Source: Agathobacter ruminis
Lineage (GTDB): Bacteria; Bacillota; Clostridia; Lachnospirales; Lachnospiraceae
Length of the DNA stretch: 64,000 nt
Direction of reading: 5' to 3'
Assembly (NCBI RefSeq): GCF_002735305.1
Contig: NZ_PDYG01000134.1
Coordinates: 62,001-126,000, forward strand
Both the position numbers and the translations under genes were made by a program. Below are positions 8,731 to 17,215 of the stretch, one piece after another. The notes below the pieces were generated by a model, which did no database searches, had not been told where the DNA came from, and saw only the letters and a program-made list of their open reading frames with translations. Numbering within the stretch: position 1 is the stretch's first letter; each line of letters begins with the position of its first letter.

Positions 8731-10686
8731 ATGTTATTACAAATTTCAAACGGCGCAGTCGCATTTGGCGATGATGTCGTTTTGCATGATATTAATTTTG
8801 AAATTCGAAACACGGAAAAAATTGCAGTCGTGGGACGAAACGGTTGTGGTAAGACCACATTGCTCAAGCTGATTAACGGCGAATACGAACTCGAAAAAGA
8901 AGACGGAGAAGACTCCTTTATCGCGATGACGGGCCAGCCGGAAATCGGTTATCTCAAGCAGATTGCATTTGATGATCCGATGGTCTCGCTCGAAGACGAA
9001 ATTAAGAAAGTCTTTGCACCGATGCGTGCAAGAAAAGCAGAAGTGGAGCGCATGGCGCAGGCACTCGAGCATGATCATTCACCGGAGATGGTGGAGCGAT
9101 ATACGGCCCTGGAAGAAAAATTCCGTGAAGATGGCGGATATTATTTTGAGAAAGAAGAGGATATCCTGATCCGCAAATTCGGCTTTTCGGACGAAGAGCG
9201 CAAGAAACCGCTTGCAGAATTCTCGGGAGGTCAGCAGACCAAGATCGCATTTGTTAAATTATTGCTCAGCAAGCCGGATATTCTGCTGCTGGATGAGCCG
9301 ACCAACCACCTGGATGTCACAACCATCGAATGGCTTGAGACCTATCTCAAGAACTATCCGAAGGCGGTTGTGGTAGTATCGCATGACCGAATGTTTCTCG
9401 ACAATGTGGTGGATGTGGTTTATGAAATTGAATATGGCACAGCCAAGCGCTATCCGGGCAATTACACCGATTTCATGAAGCGCAAAGAAGAAAATTTTGC
9501 GAAGCAGATGAAGGATTACAAGGCGCAGCAAAAAGAGATTGAGCGCCTTCAACAGATGGTGGATAAGATGAAAGGTCATCCGACCAAGGTGTCCATGGCA
9601 CGGTCCAAACAAAAAGCCATCGAGCGAATGGACCTCATAGAAGCGCCGGATCGCTTTGACAATCGTACGTTCCATGCCAATTTCCAACCGGAGAAGGAGA
9701 CGGGAAATGATGTCCTCTCGGTGCAGGATCTGGCAATCGGATATGACAATGTCCTTTCGACGGTGCGTTTTGAACTCAAAAAGGGCGAAAAACTCGGTAT
9801 CATCGGGGGCAACGGCCTGGGTAAATCCACATTTATGAAGACCATCGTCGGACAGATTCCGCCGCTCGGAGGCGGATATCAATACGGCACGAATGTCGAA
9901 ATCGGATATTTCGATCAGCAGATGGCGATGTATCGAAGTGACAAGACCGTCCTGCAGGATTATTGGGATGAATTTCCGACCATGACGGAGACGCAGGTGC
10001 GCTCTGCGCTTGGCGCCTTTTTGCTTCGAGGCGATGATGTTTACAAAAATGTAAATGCACTTTCCGGAGGAGAAAAAGTACGCCTTGCACTCTGCAAGAT
10101 ATTGAAGAGAAAGCCGAATGTGCTGATTCTCGATGAGCCGACAAACCATATGGACCTGATTGGAAAAGAGACACTTGAAAAGATGCTGCGCGATTATACG
10201 GGCACGCTGATTTTTGTTTCTCATGACCGATATTTTATCAAGCGCGTGGCGAATCGTTTGCTCGAATTTGAGGGCGGCAGTACGCACATGTACGAATTCG
10301 GATACGAGGAGTATCTGGAAAAGCAGGCGGCAAAGAATCAGGAAGAGGCATCTGCAAAGACCTTCCTGGGCGGAGCAATCAGCCAAAAAGGACTGGCGGA
10401 TGCCGCAAAAGAACCGCAGAAGGAAAAGAATACACAGGCGCGCGACTCCTACGCACTCGGCAAAGAACGTTCCCGCCTGGAGAAAAAATTACAGAAGGCG
10501 GAAGCGGATTTGGCAGAAAAAGAGGCAGAGCTGGAAGAATTAAAAAAAGAGCTGCTCAATCCGGCATATCAGTCGAGCTATTCCAAACTGACCGAAATAC
10601 AGAATGCCATTGACGAAAAGGAAGCACAGATTCTCGAGGCGATGGAAGTGTGGGAAGAATTGTCTACACAATTAGAACAATTATAG
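8731..10686 (+). CDS. ABC-F family ATP-binding protein
   Basis: A 651-residue soluble protein with two ABC domains and no membrane segments. The first domain has GRNGCGKTT (about residue 37), FSGGQQTK and LLLDEPTNHLD; the second has GGNGLGKST (about 358), LSGGEKVRL and LILDEPTNHMD. Between them is the charged, coiled-coil-like ABC-F linker (about 240-310). The C-terminus (about 560-651) is a long charged coiled coil as in Uup/YdiF. ABC-F proteins act on ribosomes or, in Uup, on DNA; resistance subtypes exist but nothing here marks this as one. It follows the DUF815 gene closely. Confidence 0.9.
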   Translation: MLLQISNGAVAFGDDVVLHDINFEIRNTEKIAVVGRNGCGKTTLLKLINGEYELEKEDGEDSFIAMTGQPEIGYLKQIAFDDPMVSLEDEIKKVFAPMRARKAEVERMAQALEHDHSPEMVERYTALEEKFREDGGYYFEKEEDILIRKFGFSDEERKKPLAEFSGGQQTKIAFVKLLLSKPDILLLDEPTNHLDVTTIEWLETYLKNYPKAVVVVSHDRMFLDNVVDVVYEIEYGTAKRYPGNYTDFMKRKEENFAKQMKDYKAQQKEIERLQQMVDKMKGHPTKVSMARSKQKAIERMDLIEAPDRFDNRTFHANFQPEKETGNDVLSVQDLAIGYDNVLSTVRFELKKGEKLGIIGGNGLGKSTFMKTIVGQIPPLGGGYQYGTNVEIGYFDQQMAMYRSDKTVLQDYWDEFPTMTETQVRSALGAFLLRGDDVYKNVNALSGGEKVRLALCKILKRKPNVLILDEPTNHMDLIGKETLEKMLRDYTGTLIFVSHDRYFIKRVANRLLEFEGGSTHMYEFGYEEYLEKQAAKNQEEASAKTFLGGAISQKGLADAAKEPQKEKNTQARDSYALGKERSRLEKKLQKAEADLAEKEAELEELKKELLNPAYQSSYSKLTEIQNAIDEKEAQILEAMEVWEELSTQLEQL

Positions 10687-10707
10687 AAAAGTTATCTGAA
10701 TAAACCC

Positions 10708-10736
10708 TTGATTGAAACCACAAAATCTGCTATCAT
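10708..10736 (+). promoter_or_regulatory. Sigma-A promoter of hpf
   Basis: TTGATT (10708-10713), a 17-bp spacer and TATCAT (10731-10736), 52 bp before the hpf start. Confidence 0.72.
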
Positions 10737-10788
10737 TTTGTTAGGGCAACAAGTACCTGCCCAATAACTAGTAAAGGGGTTGATCATT

Positions 10789-11322
10789 ATGAGAATTACG
10801 ATCACAGGCAGAAACATTGAACTCACAGCAGGTATTAAGGATGCAATCAACGAACGGCTTTCCAAGCTGGATAAGTATTTTGCACCTGATACAGATGTCA
10901 GCGTTACCTTGAGTGTCGAGAAGGAGCGTCAGAAGATTGAGGTAACAATCCCTATCAAAGGTCATATCATTCGTGCAGAACAAGTCAGCAGTGACATGTA
11001 TGTTTCCATAAATATGGTTGAGGAAACCATCGAGAGACAGTTAAAGAAATATCGTACGAAATTAGTGGACAAGAAACAATCCGCTGCAAGCAGTTTCAAG
11101 ACGGAATATATTGAGGCGGATATCGAGGAAGAGGAGGAAACAGGCGAGATTGTTCGTACCAAACGAATCGGAATGAAGCCGATGTATCCGGAAGATGCAT
11201 GCATCGAAATGGAGCTGACCGGTCATGATTTCTTTGTATTCCGAAATGCAGAGACGGACGAAATCAATGTGGTATACAAGAGAAAAGGTAATAGCTACGG
11301 TTTGATCGAACCTGAAATGTAA
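10789..11322 (+). CDS. hpf: Ribosome hibernation promoting factor, long form
   Basis: A 177-residue protein that binds the ribosome decoding region and dimerises 70S into 100S particles in stationary phase. The N-terminal HPF/RaiA domain (about 1-95) starts MRITITGRNIELT and includes LSKLDKYF and the SSDMYVSINMVEETIERQLKKYR segment. The C-terminal dimerisation domain (about 120-177) holds DACIEMELTGHDFFVFRN and a final YGLIEPE. ATG 10789 is chosen because AAAGGGG lies 9 nt upstream; the in-frame TTG at 10780 is inside that site. It has its own promoter and terminator. Confidence 0.93.
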   Translation: MRITITGRNIELTAGIKDAINERLSKLDKYFAPDTDVSVTLSVEKERQKIEVTIPIKGHIIRAEQVSSDMYVSINMVEETIERQLKKYRTKLVDKKQSAASSFKTEYIEADIEEEEETGEIVRTKRIGMKPMYPEDACIEMELTGHDFFVFRNAETDEINVVYKRKGNSYGLIEPEM

Positions 11323-11345
11323 CACAGAAATATAACAATTGAATC

Positions 11346-11374
11346 AAAAAAGGCTGCATCCGCAGCCTTTTTTT
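11346..11374 (+). terminator. Intrinsic terminator after hpf
   Basis: GGCTGC (11352-11357), loop ATCC, GCAGCC (11362-11367) then seven Ts; flanking A and T runs extend the stem. Confidence 0.92.
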
Positions 11375-11496
11375 GTTCCCGAATCGCGGGAAAACCATAA
11401 AAAGACAGTGCAAAATTAAATCGTGTACTGTATAACTAAAGATAGAGTTGGAGTATGTACGGACATATGGTAACAGGAGAAAGGATAAATAGTAAG

Positions 11497-11790
11497 ATGG
11501 GGATTTTACAAGAGGGCAACGGAAACCTTGCCACAATGATTACGCATGCTTTTGCCGTGGACAGTTGGAACTGGCTTTTTGACTCAATGCTGCCGGATGA
11601 GAAGAGGGAGAAAATGACTGTCCTTCGCAAAATATTATTCGGTTCGGACGTCAGCGATGTGGAGGAACTGGAGAATCTGATTTATCATTACGGGAGTCTG
11701 CTGAATGAAAAAGATTATCTGGAACGCGAAATATTTGTCTTTTTGACTTCCATTTCCCACAATTTAAAAAATGCCGGAAGCATCATCTGA
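11497..11790 (+). CDS. Small hypothetical protein (about 97 aa)
   Basis: I do not recognise this gene. The start is uncertain: ATG 11497 has AGGAGAAAGGA about 11 nt upstream, while the earlier in-frame ATG at 11455 would add 14 residues but has only a poor ribosome site. The protein is soluble and acidic, with WNWLFDSMLPDEKREK in the middle and a helical C-terminal half (VEELENLIYHYGSLLNEKDY). It is bracketed by the hpf terminator upstream and its own terminator downstream, so it is a single-gene unit. A TATAAC at 11431-11436 may be the -10. Confidence 0.6.
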   Translation: MGILQEGNGNLATMITHAFAVDSWNWLFDSMLPDEKREKMTVLRKILFGSDVSDVEELENLIYHYGSLLNEKDYLEREIFVFLTSISHNLKNAGSII

Positions 11791-11796
11791 AAAAAC

Positions 11797-11825
11797 AAAA
11801 CCCGCCACCTTATGTGGCGGGTTTT
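11797..11825 (+). terminator. Intrinsic terminator
   Basis: AAAACCCGCCAC (11797-11808), loop CTTAT, GTGGCGGGTTTT (11814-11825): a 12-bp stem whose last pairs are the T run. Confidence 0.88.
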
Positions 11826-11854
11826 CCTGTTTATCAAACAGTCTGTGAAACTCT

Positions 11855-11885
11855 TTGTTCGGATCTGCGGGATTTGTGATATAAT
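11855..11885 (+). promoter_or_regulatory. Probable promoter of the ddl-murF operon
   Basis: A consensus TATAAT lies at 11880-11885, 35 bp before ddl. The best -35 candidate (TTGTTC, 11855-11860) is spaced 19 bp, so the -35 assignment is weak. Confidence 0.55.
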
Positions 11886-11920
11886 AGCGTGGAATAGGAA
11901 AAGAAAGAAGGCTTTAATCA

Positions 11921-12973
11921 ATGGATATAGTAGTTTTGGCAGGAGGACTGTCAACAGAAAGAGATGTTTCATTTAAGACCGGAAGCATGGTTGCACAGGC
12001 GCTCAAAGAGAATGGGCATCGCGTGATTATGCTGGATGTTTTTATGGGATATCTGGATGAAGAGACCAATCTGGGAGATGTATTTGCCAATGCAGATCAA
12101 ATCAGTGTGAAGGTAGGCAACATTACGGCTGAGGCACCGGATCTTGAAAAGGTCAAAGCAAGCCGCAAAGATCAGAGCGACTGCTTCTTTGGACCGAATG
12201 TGCTGCAGATTTGCCGCAAAGCGGATATTGTATTTATGGCATTGCACGGCGAAAACGGTGAGAACGGCAAGGTTCAGGCAACCTTTGATTTGTTTGGCAT
12301 CAAATATACAGGAAGCGATTATCTGAGCAGCGCGATTGCAATGAACAAAGATCTCGCCAAGAAGGTATTTGCAACAGAAGGCGTTCCTTCACCGAAGGGT
12401 GTTGCGCTTTCCAGAAAGAATCGACAGGATGATCCGGACTTGCTCGGCGTGTCATTGCCATGTGTGGTAAAACCGTGTGCAGGCGGCTCCAGCATCGGTG
12501 TCACCATCGCAAATACAAAAGAAGAATTCAAAGCAGCTTTGGATGATGCATTCCACTGGGAAGATGAGATTGTCATCGAGGAATATATCAAAGGCCGTGA
12601 ATTCTCGGTTGGCGTACTTGAGGGCAAGGCTTTGCCTGTAATTGAGATTGCTCCGATTACAGGATTTTATGATTACAAAAACAAATATAAGGCTGGAAGC
12701 GCAGTGGAAACCTGCCCTGCAGATCTGCCGGAAGAAACTGCAAAGCAGATGCAGGCCTATGCAGAGGCTGTGGCAAAGGCCATCGGTCTGGATACATATT
12801 CCCGCTCTGACTTTTTGTTGCAGGAAGATGGCAGCATGTACTGCCTCGAAGCCAATACGCTTCCGGGAATGACACCGACCAGTCTGTTGCCTCAGGAAGC
12901 TGCTGTGGTTGGAATGAACTTTAATCAGCTCTGCGACCATCTGATTCAGATTTCATTAAAGAAATATGCATAA
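11921..12973 (+). CDS. ddl: D-alanine--D-alanine ligase
   Basis: Makes the D-Ala-D-Ala dipeptide for peptidoglycan with ATP. The 350-residue ATP-grasp enzyme shows VLAGGLSTERDVS at the N-terminus, ALHGENGENG near 108, the SDYLSSAIAMNKDLAK block near 128, GGSSIGV near 188 and the C-terminal EANTLPGMTPTSLLPQEA with its metal-binding residues. I do not see a way to decide between D-Ala-D-Ala and depsipeptide (vancomycin-resistant) specificity by eye, but the murF context supports normal Ddl. AAGAAGG lies before ATG 11921. MurF, which uses its product, follows 21 bp downstream. Confidence 0.94.
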   Translation: MDIVVLAGGLSTERDVSFKTGSMVAQALKENGHRVIMLDVFMGYLDEETNLGDVFANADQISVKVGNITAEAPDLEKVKASRKDQSDCFFGPNVLQICRKADIVFMALHGENGENGKVQATFDLFGIKYTGSDYLSSAIAMNKDLAKKVFATEGVPSPKGVALSRKNRQDDPDLLGVSLPCVVKPCAGGSSIGVTIANTKEEFKAALDDAFHWEDEIVIEEYIKGREFSVGVLEGKALPVIEIAPITGFYDYKNKYKAGSAVETCPADLPEETAKQMQAYAEAVAKAIGLDTYSRSDFLLQEDGSMYCLEANTLPGMTPTSLLPQEAAVVGMNFNQLCDHLIQISLKKYA

Positions 12974-12994
12974 GGACCGGGTGAAGGAGACAAT

Positions 12995-14392
12995 ATGAGC
13001 AAAGATTTACCTGGAATGACACTGGAAAATATAGTTGCGGCATGTGACGGAGAATATGTCGGTGATGCGAAAAAATTAAAAGAATCCATCACGGGCGCCG
13101 TAATCGATTCGCGCAAAATCAAAGAGGACAATCTGTTTGTAGCGATTCGAGGGGAACGCGTGGACGGACATGACTTTGCCAATCAGGTGCTAAAAGACGG
13201 TGCGCTTGCTGTATTGGCAGAGCGTGATCTGCCGGACTGTAAGGGACCTTATATCAAGGTTGCATCCACGGCACTTGCGTTTCAAAAGATTGCTGCATTT
13301 TACCGCACGCAGCTCGAATGCCCAATCGTGGGTGTAACGGGAAGCGTCGGCAAGACCTCGACGAAAGAGATGATTGCAACCGTTCTGTCGGAAAAATATG
13401 AGGTGCAAAAAACTGCCGGCAATTACAACAACGAACTGGGTGTTCCACTGACGCTCTTTACCATTTCGCCGAAATACGAAGTGGCAGTTGTGGAGATGGG
13501 AATCTCTGATTTTGAGGAGATGGATCGCCTGGCGCGCATGGCGCAGCCGGATATCATGGTCATTACCAACATCGGTACCTGTCATCTGGATCATCTGAAG
13601 GACAGAGACGGCGTGCTGAAAGCAAAGACAGAGTGTTTCGCACATATGCAGCCGCGTGGTGTGGCCGTATTAAACGGCGATGACGACAAGCTGATTACGC
13701 AGAAGATGGTCAACGGAATTCCGCCGATTTTTTATGGCAAGGAATTTGAAGCATGCGACGGAAGCTTCAAGGAAATCTATGCGACTGACATCCAAAATCT
13801 CGGATTTGAAGGGATGACAGCCACGATTCATACACCTGCAGGACCGTTTGAGATTCGCACGCATATCCCGGGCGAGCACAATATTTACAATGCGATGGCT
13901 GCCACAGCGATTGCGCTTCGCATGGGACTGACCAGAGAGGAAATCGCGCGTGGAATTGAAAAGGCGCGCACGATTGAAGGACGCACGAATTTTATTCATG
14001 CAAACGGATATATCGTGATTGATGATTGCTACAATGCCAATCCAATGTCCATGAAATCTGCAATTCGTACCCTTTCGCATGCAAGCGGAAGAAGCATTGC
14101 GGTATTGGGCGACATGGGAGAACTTGGAGAAGATGCATATGCGCTGCATCAGGAAGTGGGACAGTGCGTGGCACAGGAGCGAATCGATGCCCTGTTTGCG
14201 ACCGGAACATTGGCAAAAGCATATGCGGAAGCGGCATCCGAAAATGCAGATTGTGAAATCTTTTATGAACCGCAAAAAGCGGATATGATCAACAAACTTC
14301 TCGATTATGTCAGAGAAGGAGACAGCATTTTAATCAAGGCTTCACATTTCATGGAATTCGGTGAAATTGTGGAGAGACTGACAAACAGATAG
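12995..14392 (+). CDS. murF: UDP-N-acetylmuramoyl-tripeptide--D-alanyl-D-alanine ligase
   Basis: Last cytoplasmic step of muropeptide assembly: adds the D-Ala-D-Ala made by the upstream Ddl. The 465-residue Mur ligase has an N-terminal substrate domain (VIDSRKIKEDNLFVAIRGE, about 31-49), the central ATPase P-loop GVTGSVGKTSTKE (about 110-122), AVVEMGIS, the MITNIGTCHLDHL segment, and the C-terminal domain starting near VIDDCYNANPMSMKSAI (about 345). Length is normal. AAGGAGA precedes ATG 12995. It is 10 bp from the cyclophilin gene. Confidence 0.95.
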   Translation: MSKDLPGMTLENIVAACDGEYVGDAKKLKESITGAVIDSRKIKEDNLFVAIRGERVDGHDFANQVLKDGALAVLAERDLPDCKGPYIKVASTALAFQKIAAFYRTQLECPIVGVTGSVGKTSTKEMIATVLSEKYEVQKTAGNYNNELGVPLTLFTISPKYEVAVVEMGISDFEEMDRLARMAQPDIMVITNIGTCHLDHLKDRDGVLKAKTECFAHMQPRGVAVLNGDDDKLITQKMVNGIPPIFYGKEFEACDGSFKEIYATDIQNLGFEGMTATIHTPAGPFEIRTHIPGEHNIYNAMAATAIALRMGLTREEIARGIEKARTIEGRTNFIHANGYIVIDDCYNANPMSMKSAIRTLSHASGRSIAVLGDMGELGEDAYALHQEVGQCVAQERIDALFATGTLAKAYAEAASENADCEIFYEPQKADMINKLLDYVREGDSILIKASHFMEFGEIVERLTNR

Positions 14393-14402
14393 GAGAAATA
14401 TT

Positions 14403-14924
14403 ATGGCACAAAACCCAATCGTAACAATTACAATGGCAAACGGAGATGTAATGAAAGCGGAGCTTTATCCGGAAATTGCACCGAATACCGTTAACAATTT
14501 TATCAGCCTAATCAATCATAACTTTTATGACGGCGTGATTTTTCATCGCGTGATTCGCGGTTTCATGCTTCAGGGCGGAGATCCGGACGGAAACGGAACC
14601 GGCGGCCCGGGCTATGAAATCAAGGGTGAATTTTCTTCCAACGGATTCAAGAATGATTTGAAGCATACCGCTGGTGTGCTGTCCATGGCAAGAACCATGA
14701 TTCCGGACTCTGCAGGAAGCCAGTTTTTCATCATGCACAAGGATGCACCGCATCTGGATGGCGAATATGCAGCCTTTGGAAAAATCATCGAAGGAATGGA
14801 AGTTGTGAACAAAATTGCGGAGATGCCGACAGATTACATGGATCGTCCGCTCGAAGATCAGGTGATGAAGACTGTCAGAGTGGAAACCTTTGGAGAGACA
14901 TATCCGGAGCCTGAAACGGTATAG
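14403..14924 (+). CDS. ppiB: Peptidyl-prolyl cis-trans isomerase, cyclophilin type
   Basis: A 173-residue cytoplasmic cyclophilin (no signal peptide). Catalytic and binding motifs are FHRVIRGFMLQGGDP (about 49-63), GSQFFIM (about 105) and HLDGEYAAFGKI (about 117). The mildly charged N-terminus starts directly at MAQNPIVTITM. GGAGAAATATT precedes ATG 14403. It follows murF by 10 bp and overlaps nothing; the GNAT gene begins 4 bp after its stop. Confidence 0.93.
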   Translation: MAQNPIVTITMANGDVMKAELYPEIAPNTVNNFISLINHNFYDGVIFHRVIRGFMLQGGDPDGNGTGGPGYEIKGEFSSNGFKNDLKHTAGVLSMARTMIPDSAGSQFFIMHKDAPHLDGEYAAFGKIIEGMEVVNKIAEMPTDYMDRPLEDQVMKTVRVETFGETYPEPETV

Positions 14925-14928
14925 ACAT

Positions 14929-15813
14929 ATGTTTCGCACACTCATCTGTTCCAATGAACTGAATAAAGATGAATTGATACGAGAAAAGCTGCAGTCCTGG
15001 GCAAAGTCCGGCCTGCAGCTTGTTTTGCTTCCATGCGATCCGACCGAGCTGGCAAATCTGGATCTGCAGCAGTGCCTCTGGATTGTGACCAGGGATGAAG
15101 AATGGGAACTCGGAACTGAAAAAGGGATTGCGATGCTTCCATATGTGCCTGAGCTGGAAAATGTGGACAAATGGAATTTTTGTGACAATCTGTCGAAACT
15201 GCCGAGCTTTCCGAAAGCAGAAAATATTATTTCCGGCTTTGAATCCGTGGATCTGGAATATCTGGACCGGATTTACAGAAGGGAAAAGAACCTGCCGTGG
15301 ATCATCGCTGAGACAGAGGAGTTTGTGTTGCGCGAACTGACCCTGCAGGACATGGACGGACTGTTTCGATTATATGAGGATGAGACTCTGTATCCATATG
15401 TGGAACCGCTGTTTGAATATGACAAGGAACTTGAATATGAGCAGCAGTATATATCGAATATGTATCGTCTGATGGGATTCGGAATGTGGCTGGTCTGCGA
15501 TATACATACCGGAGAAATCATAGGCCGGGCGGGACTGGAGACACATGATTACGGAGAGCAGACAGGTCTGGAAATGGGATATCTGCTGCGAAAGGATTAT
15601 CGGGGAAAAGGTCTGGCGACGCGCGTATGTCGATCCATCATCGAATTTGCGAAGCGCGAGCTGTCATATCCGGAGTTGAATTGCCTGATTCACAGCGACA
15701 ATACGGCTTCCATTGCTCTTGCAAAGAGGCTGGGAATGAAATTGGATGGCAAAATCGACAACCATGGCAAAGAAATGCTCCGATATCGCATGAAATTGCG
15801 TGGAAAGGTTTGA
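14929..15813 (+). CDS. GNAT-family N-acetyltransferase with an extra N-terminal domain
   Basis: A 294-residue protein. The C-terminal ~165 residues are a RimJ-like GNAT: FVLRELTLQDMDGLFRLY opens the fold, the acetyl-CoA loop is YRGKGLATRVCR (about 224-235), and SDNTASIALAKRLGM (about 260) is the usual helix. Residues 1-130 form a separate domain without a motif I can name; its LVLLPCDP and CLWIVTRDEE read like a degraded HAD-like or receiver-like Rossmann half. ATG 14929 is preferred because the alternative TTG at 14890 lies inside ppiB; the ribosome site is weak, so translation may be coupled. The target is unknown. Confidence 0.8.
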   Translation: MFRTLICSNELNKDELIREKLQSWAKSGLQLVLLPCDPTELANLDLQQCLWIVTRDEEWELGTEKGIAMLPYVPELENVDKWNFCDNLSKLPSFPKAENIISGFESVDLEYLDRIYRREKNLPWIIAETEEFVLRELTLQDMDGLFRLYEDETLYPYVEPLFEYDKELEYEQQYISNMYRLMGFGMWLVCDIHTGEIIGRAGLETHDYGEQTGLEMGYLLRKDYRGKGLATRVCRSIIEFAKRELSYPELNCLIHSDNTASIALAKRLGMKLDGKIDNHGKEMLRYRMKLRGKV

Positions 15814-15838
15814 CGGATAAGCATTTGCGTTTTATAAT
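15810..15838 (+). promoter_or_regulatory. Sigma-A promoter of aspartate kinase, overlapping the GNAT stop
   Basis: TTGACG (15810-15815), an exact 17-bp spacer and TATAAT (15833-15838). The -35 contains the TGA stop codon of the GNAT gene at 15811-15813. The start codon is 40 bp downstream of the -10. Confidence 0.85.
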
Positions 15839-15877
15839 ATGATGGTGTGCGTCATAGGCATTTTTAAGGAGACCAAA

Positions 15878-17197
15878 ATGATCAAAGTAGTAAAATTCGG
15901 AGGTAGCTCCCTTGCAAGTGCAGAGCAGTTTGCAAAGGTTGGTGACATTATTCGTGCGGATGAATCACGTAAATATGTGGTTCCGAGTGCACCGGGTAAG
16001 CGACATGGGAAAGACACAAAAGTAACGGATATGCTTTATGCCTGCTATGCAAAAGCAGAGGCCGGAGAAGATTTCCGTGTGGACCTTATGAAAATCAAGG
16101 AAAGATATGATTCCATTATCAACGGACTTGGAGTCAAAACCGTTCTTGATGAAGAATTTAAAACTATTTCTCAGAATTTTAAAGATAAAATCGGTGTGGA
16201 TTATGCAGCCAGCCGTGGTGAATACTTAAACGGTATCATTATGGCAGATTATCTTGGATATGAATTCATTGATGCAGCAGAAGTGATTCGTTTTGACGAA
16301 GAAGGCAACTTCGATGCTGAGACAACAGACAAGATTCTTTCCAAGAGACTGGCAAAAACCGAGCGCGCGGTTGTACCGGGATTTTACGGAGCCTATGAGG
16401 ACGGCCGTGTCAAGACCTTTAGCCGTGGCGGAAGTGATATCACAGGCTCGATTGTGGCAAAAGCATGTCACGCGAGCATGTATGAAAACTGGACGGATGT
16501 ATCCGGATGCCTGGTGACAGATCCGCGCATCATCGAGAATCCAAAACCAATCAAGGTAATTACCTATCGTGAATTGCGAGAGCTTTCTTACATGGGCGCT
16601 TCCGTACTTCATGAAGATGCGGTATTCCCGGTTCGCAAGGCCGGAATTCCAATCAATATCCGCAATACAAACGATCCGGATGCGGATGGTACTCTGATCG
16701 TTGACAGCACAGTGCAGAAACCGGAATATACCATTACCGGTATTGCGGGAAAGAAAGGCTTTGTAGCCGTAAGCATTGACAAGGATATGATGAATGCCGA
16801 AGTCGGTTTCTGTCGAAAAGCACTTGAGGCATTTGAGGAAAACGGCATTTCGATTGAGCATATGCCTTCCGGAATTGATACCATGACAGTCTTTGTTCAT
16901 CAGGCTGAATTTGAAGGCAAAGAACAGCAGGTAATCAGCGCAATCCGTCGCAATACACATCCGGATGTAATTGAACTGGAATCAGATCTGGCATTGATTG
17001 CAGTCGTTGGACGCGGTATGAGATCAACAAGAGGTACCGCAGGACGAATCTTCTCTGCATTGGCACATTCAAATATCAATGTGCGCATGATTGACCAGGG
17101 ATCTTCGGAGCTGAATATTATCATTGGTGTAGCCAATTCAGACTTCGAAGCTGCGATTAAATCCATTTATGATATTTTTGTAGTGACAAGACTATAA
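15878..17197 (+). CDS. lysC: Aspartate kinase
   Basis: Phosphorylates L-aspartate, the first step to lysine, threonine, methionine and diaminopimelate. The 439-residue protein starts VVKFGGSSLAS (residues 4-14), has FSRGGSDITGS near 184 and two C-terminal ACT domains (from about 300; GKKGFVAVSIDK and VVGRGMRSTRGTAGRIFSAL mark them) that normally give feedback inhibition. ATG 15878 follows AAGGAGA; an in-frame ATG at 15839 lies right after the -10 and is rejected. It has its own strong promoter and no other lysine genes nearby. Confidence 0.93.
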   Translation: MIKVVKFGGSSLASAEQFAKVGDIIRADESRKYVVPSAPGKRHGKDTKVTDMLYACYAKAEAGEDFRVDLMKIKERYDSIINGLGVKTVLDEEFKTISQNFKDKIGVDYAASRGEYLNGIIMADYLGYEFIDAAEVIRFDEEGNFDAETTDKILSKRLAKTERAVVPGFYGAYEDGRVKTFSRGGSDITGSIVAKACHASMYENWTDVSGCLVTDPRIIENPKPIKVITYRELRELSYMGASVLHEDAVFPVRKAGIPINIRNTNDPDADGTLIVDSTVQKPEYTITGIAGKKGFVAVSIDKDMMNAEVGFCRKALEAFEENGISIEHMPSGIDTMTVFVHQAEFEGKEQQVISAIRRNTHPDVIELESDLALIAVVGRGMRSTRGTAGRIFSALAHSNINVRMIDQGSSELNIIIGVANSDFEAAIKSIYDIFVVTRL

Positions 17198-17215
17198 ATT
17201 TGGAGAGTATTTTTT

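Noticed and set aside
9259-10386. A 375-codon open frame on the minus strand opposite the ABC-F gene
   Set aside because: It mirrors the codon pattern of the strongly supported ABC-F gene, has no recognisable domain and no convincing ribosome site.
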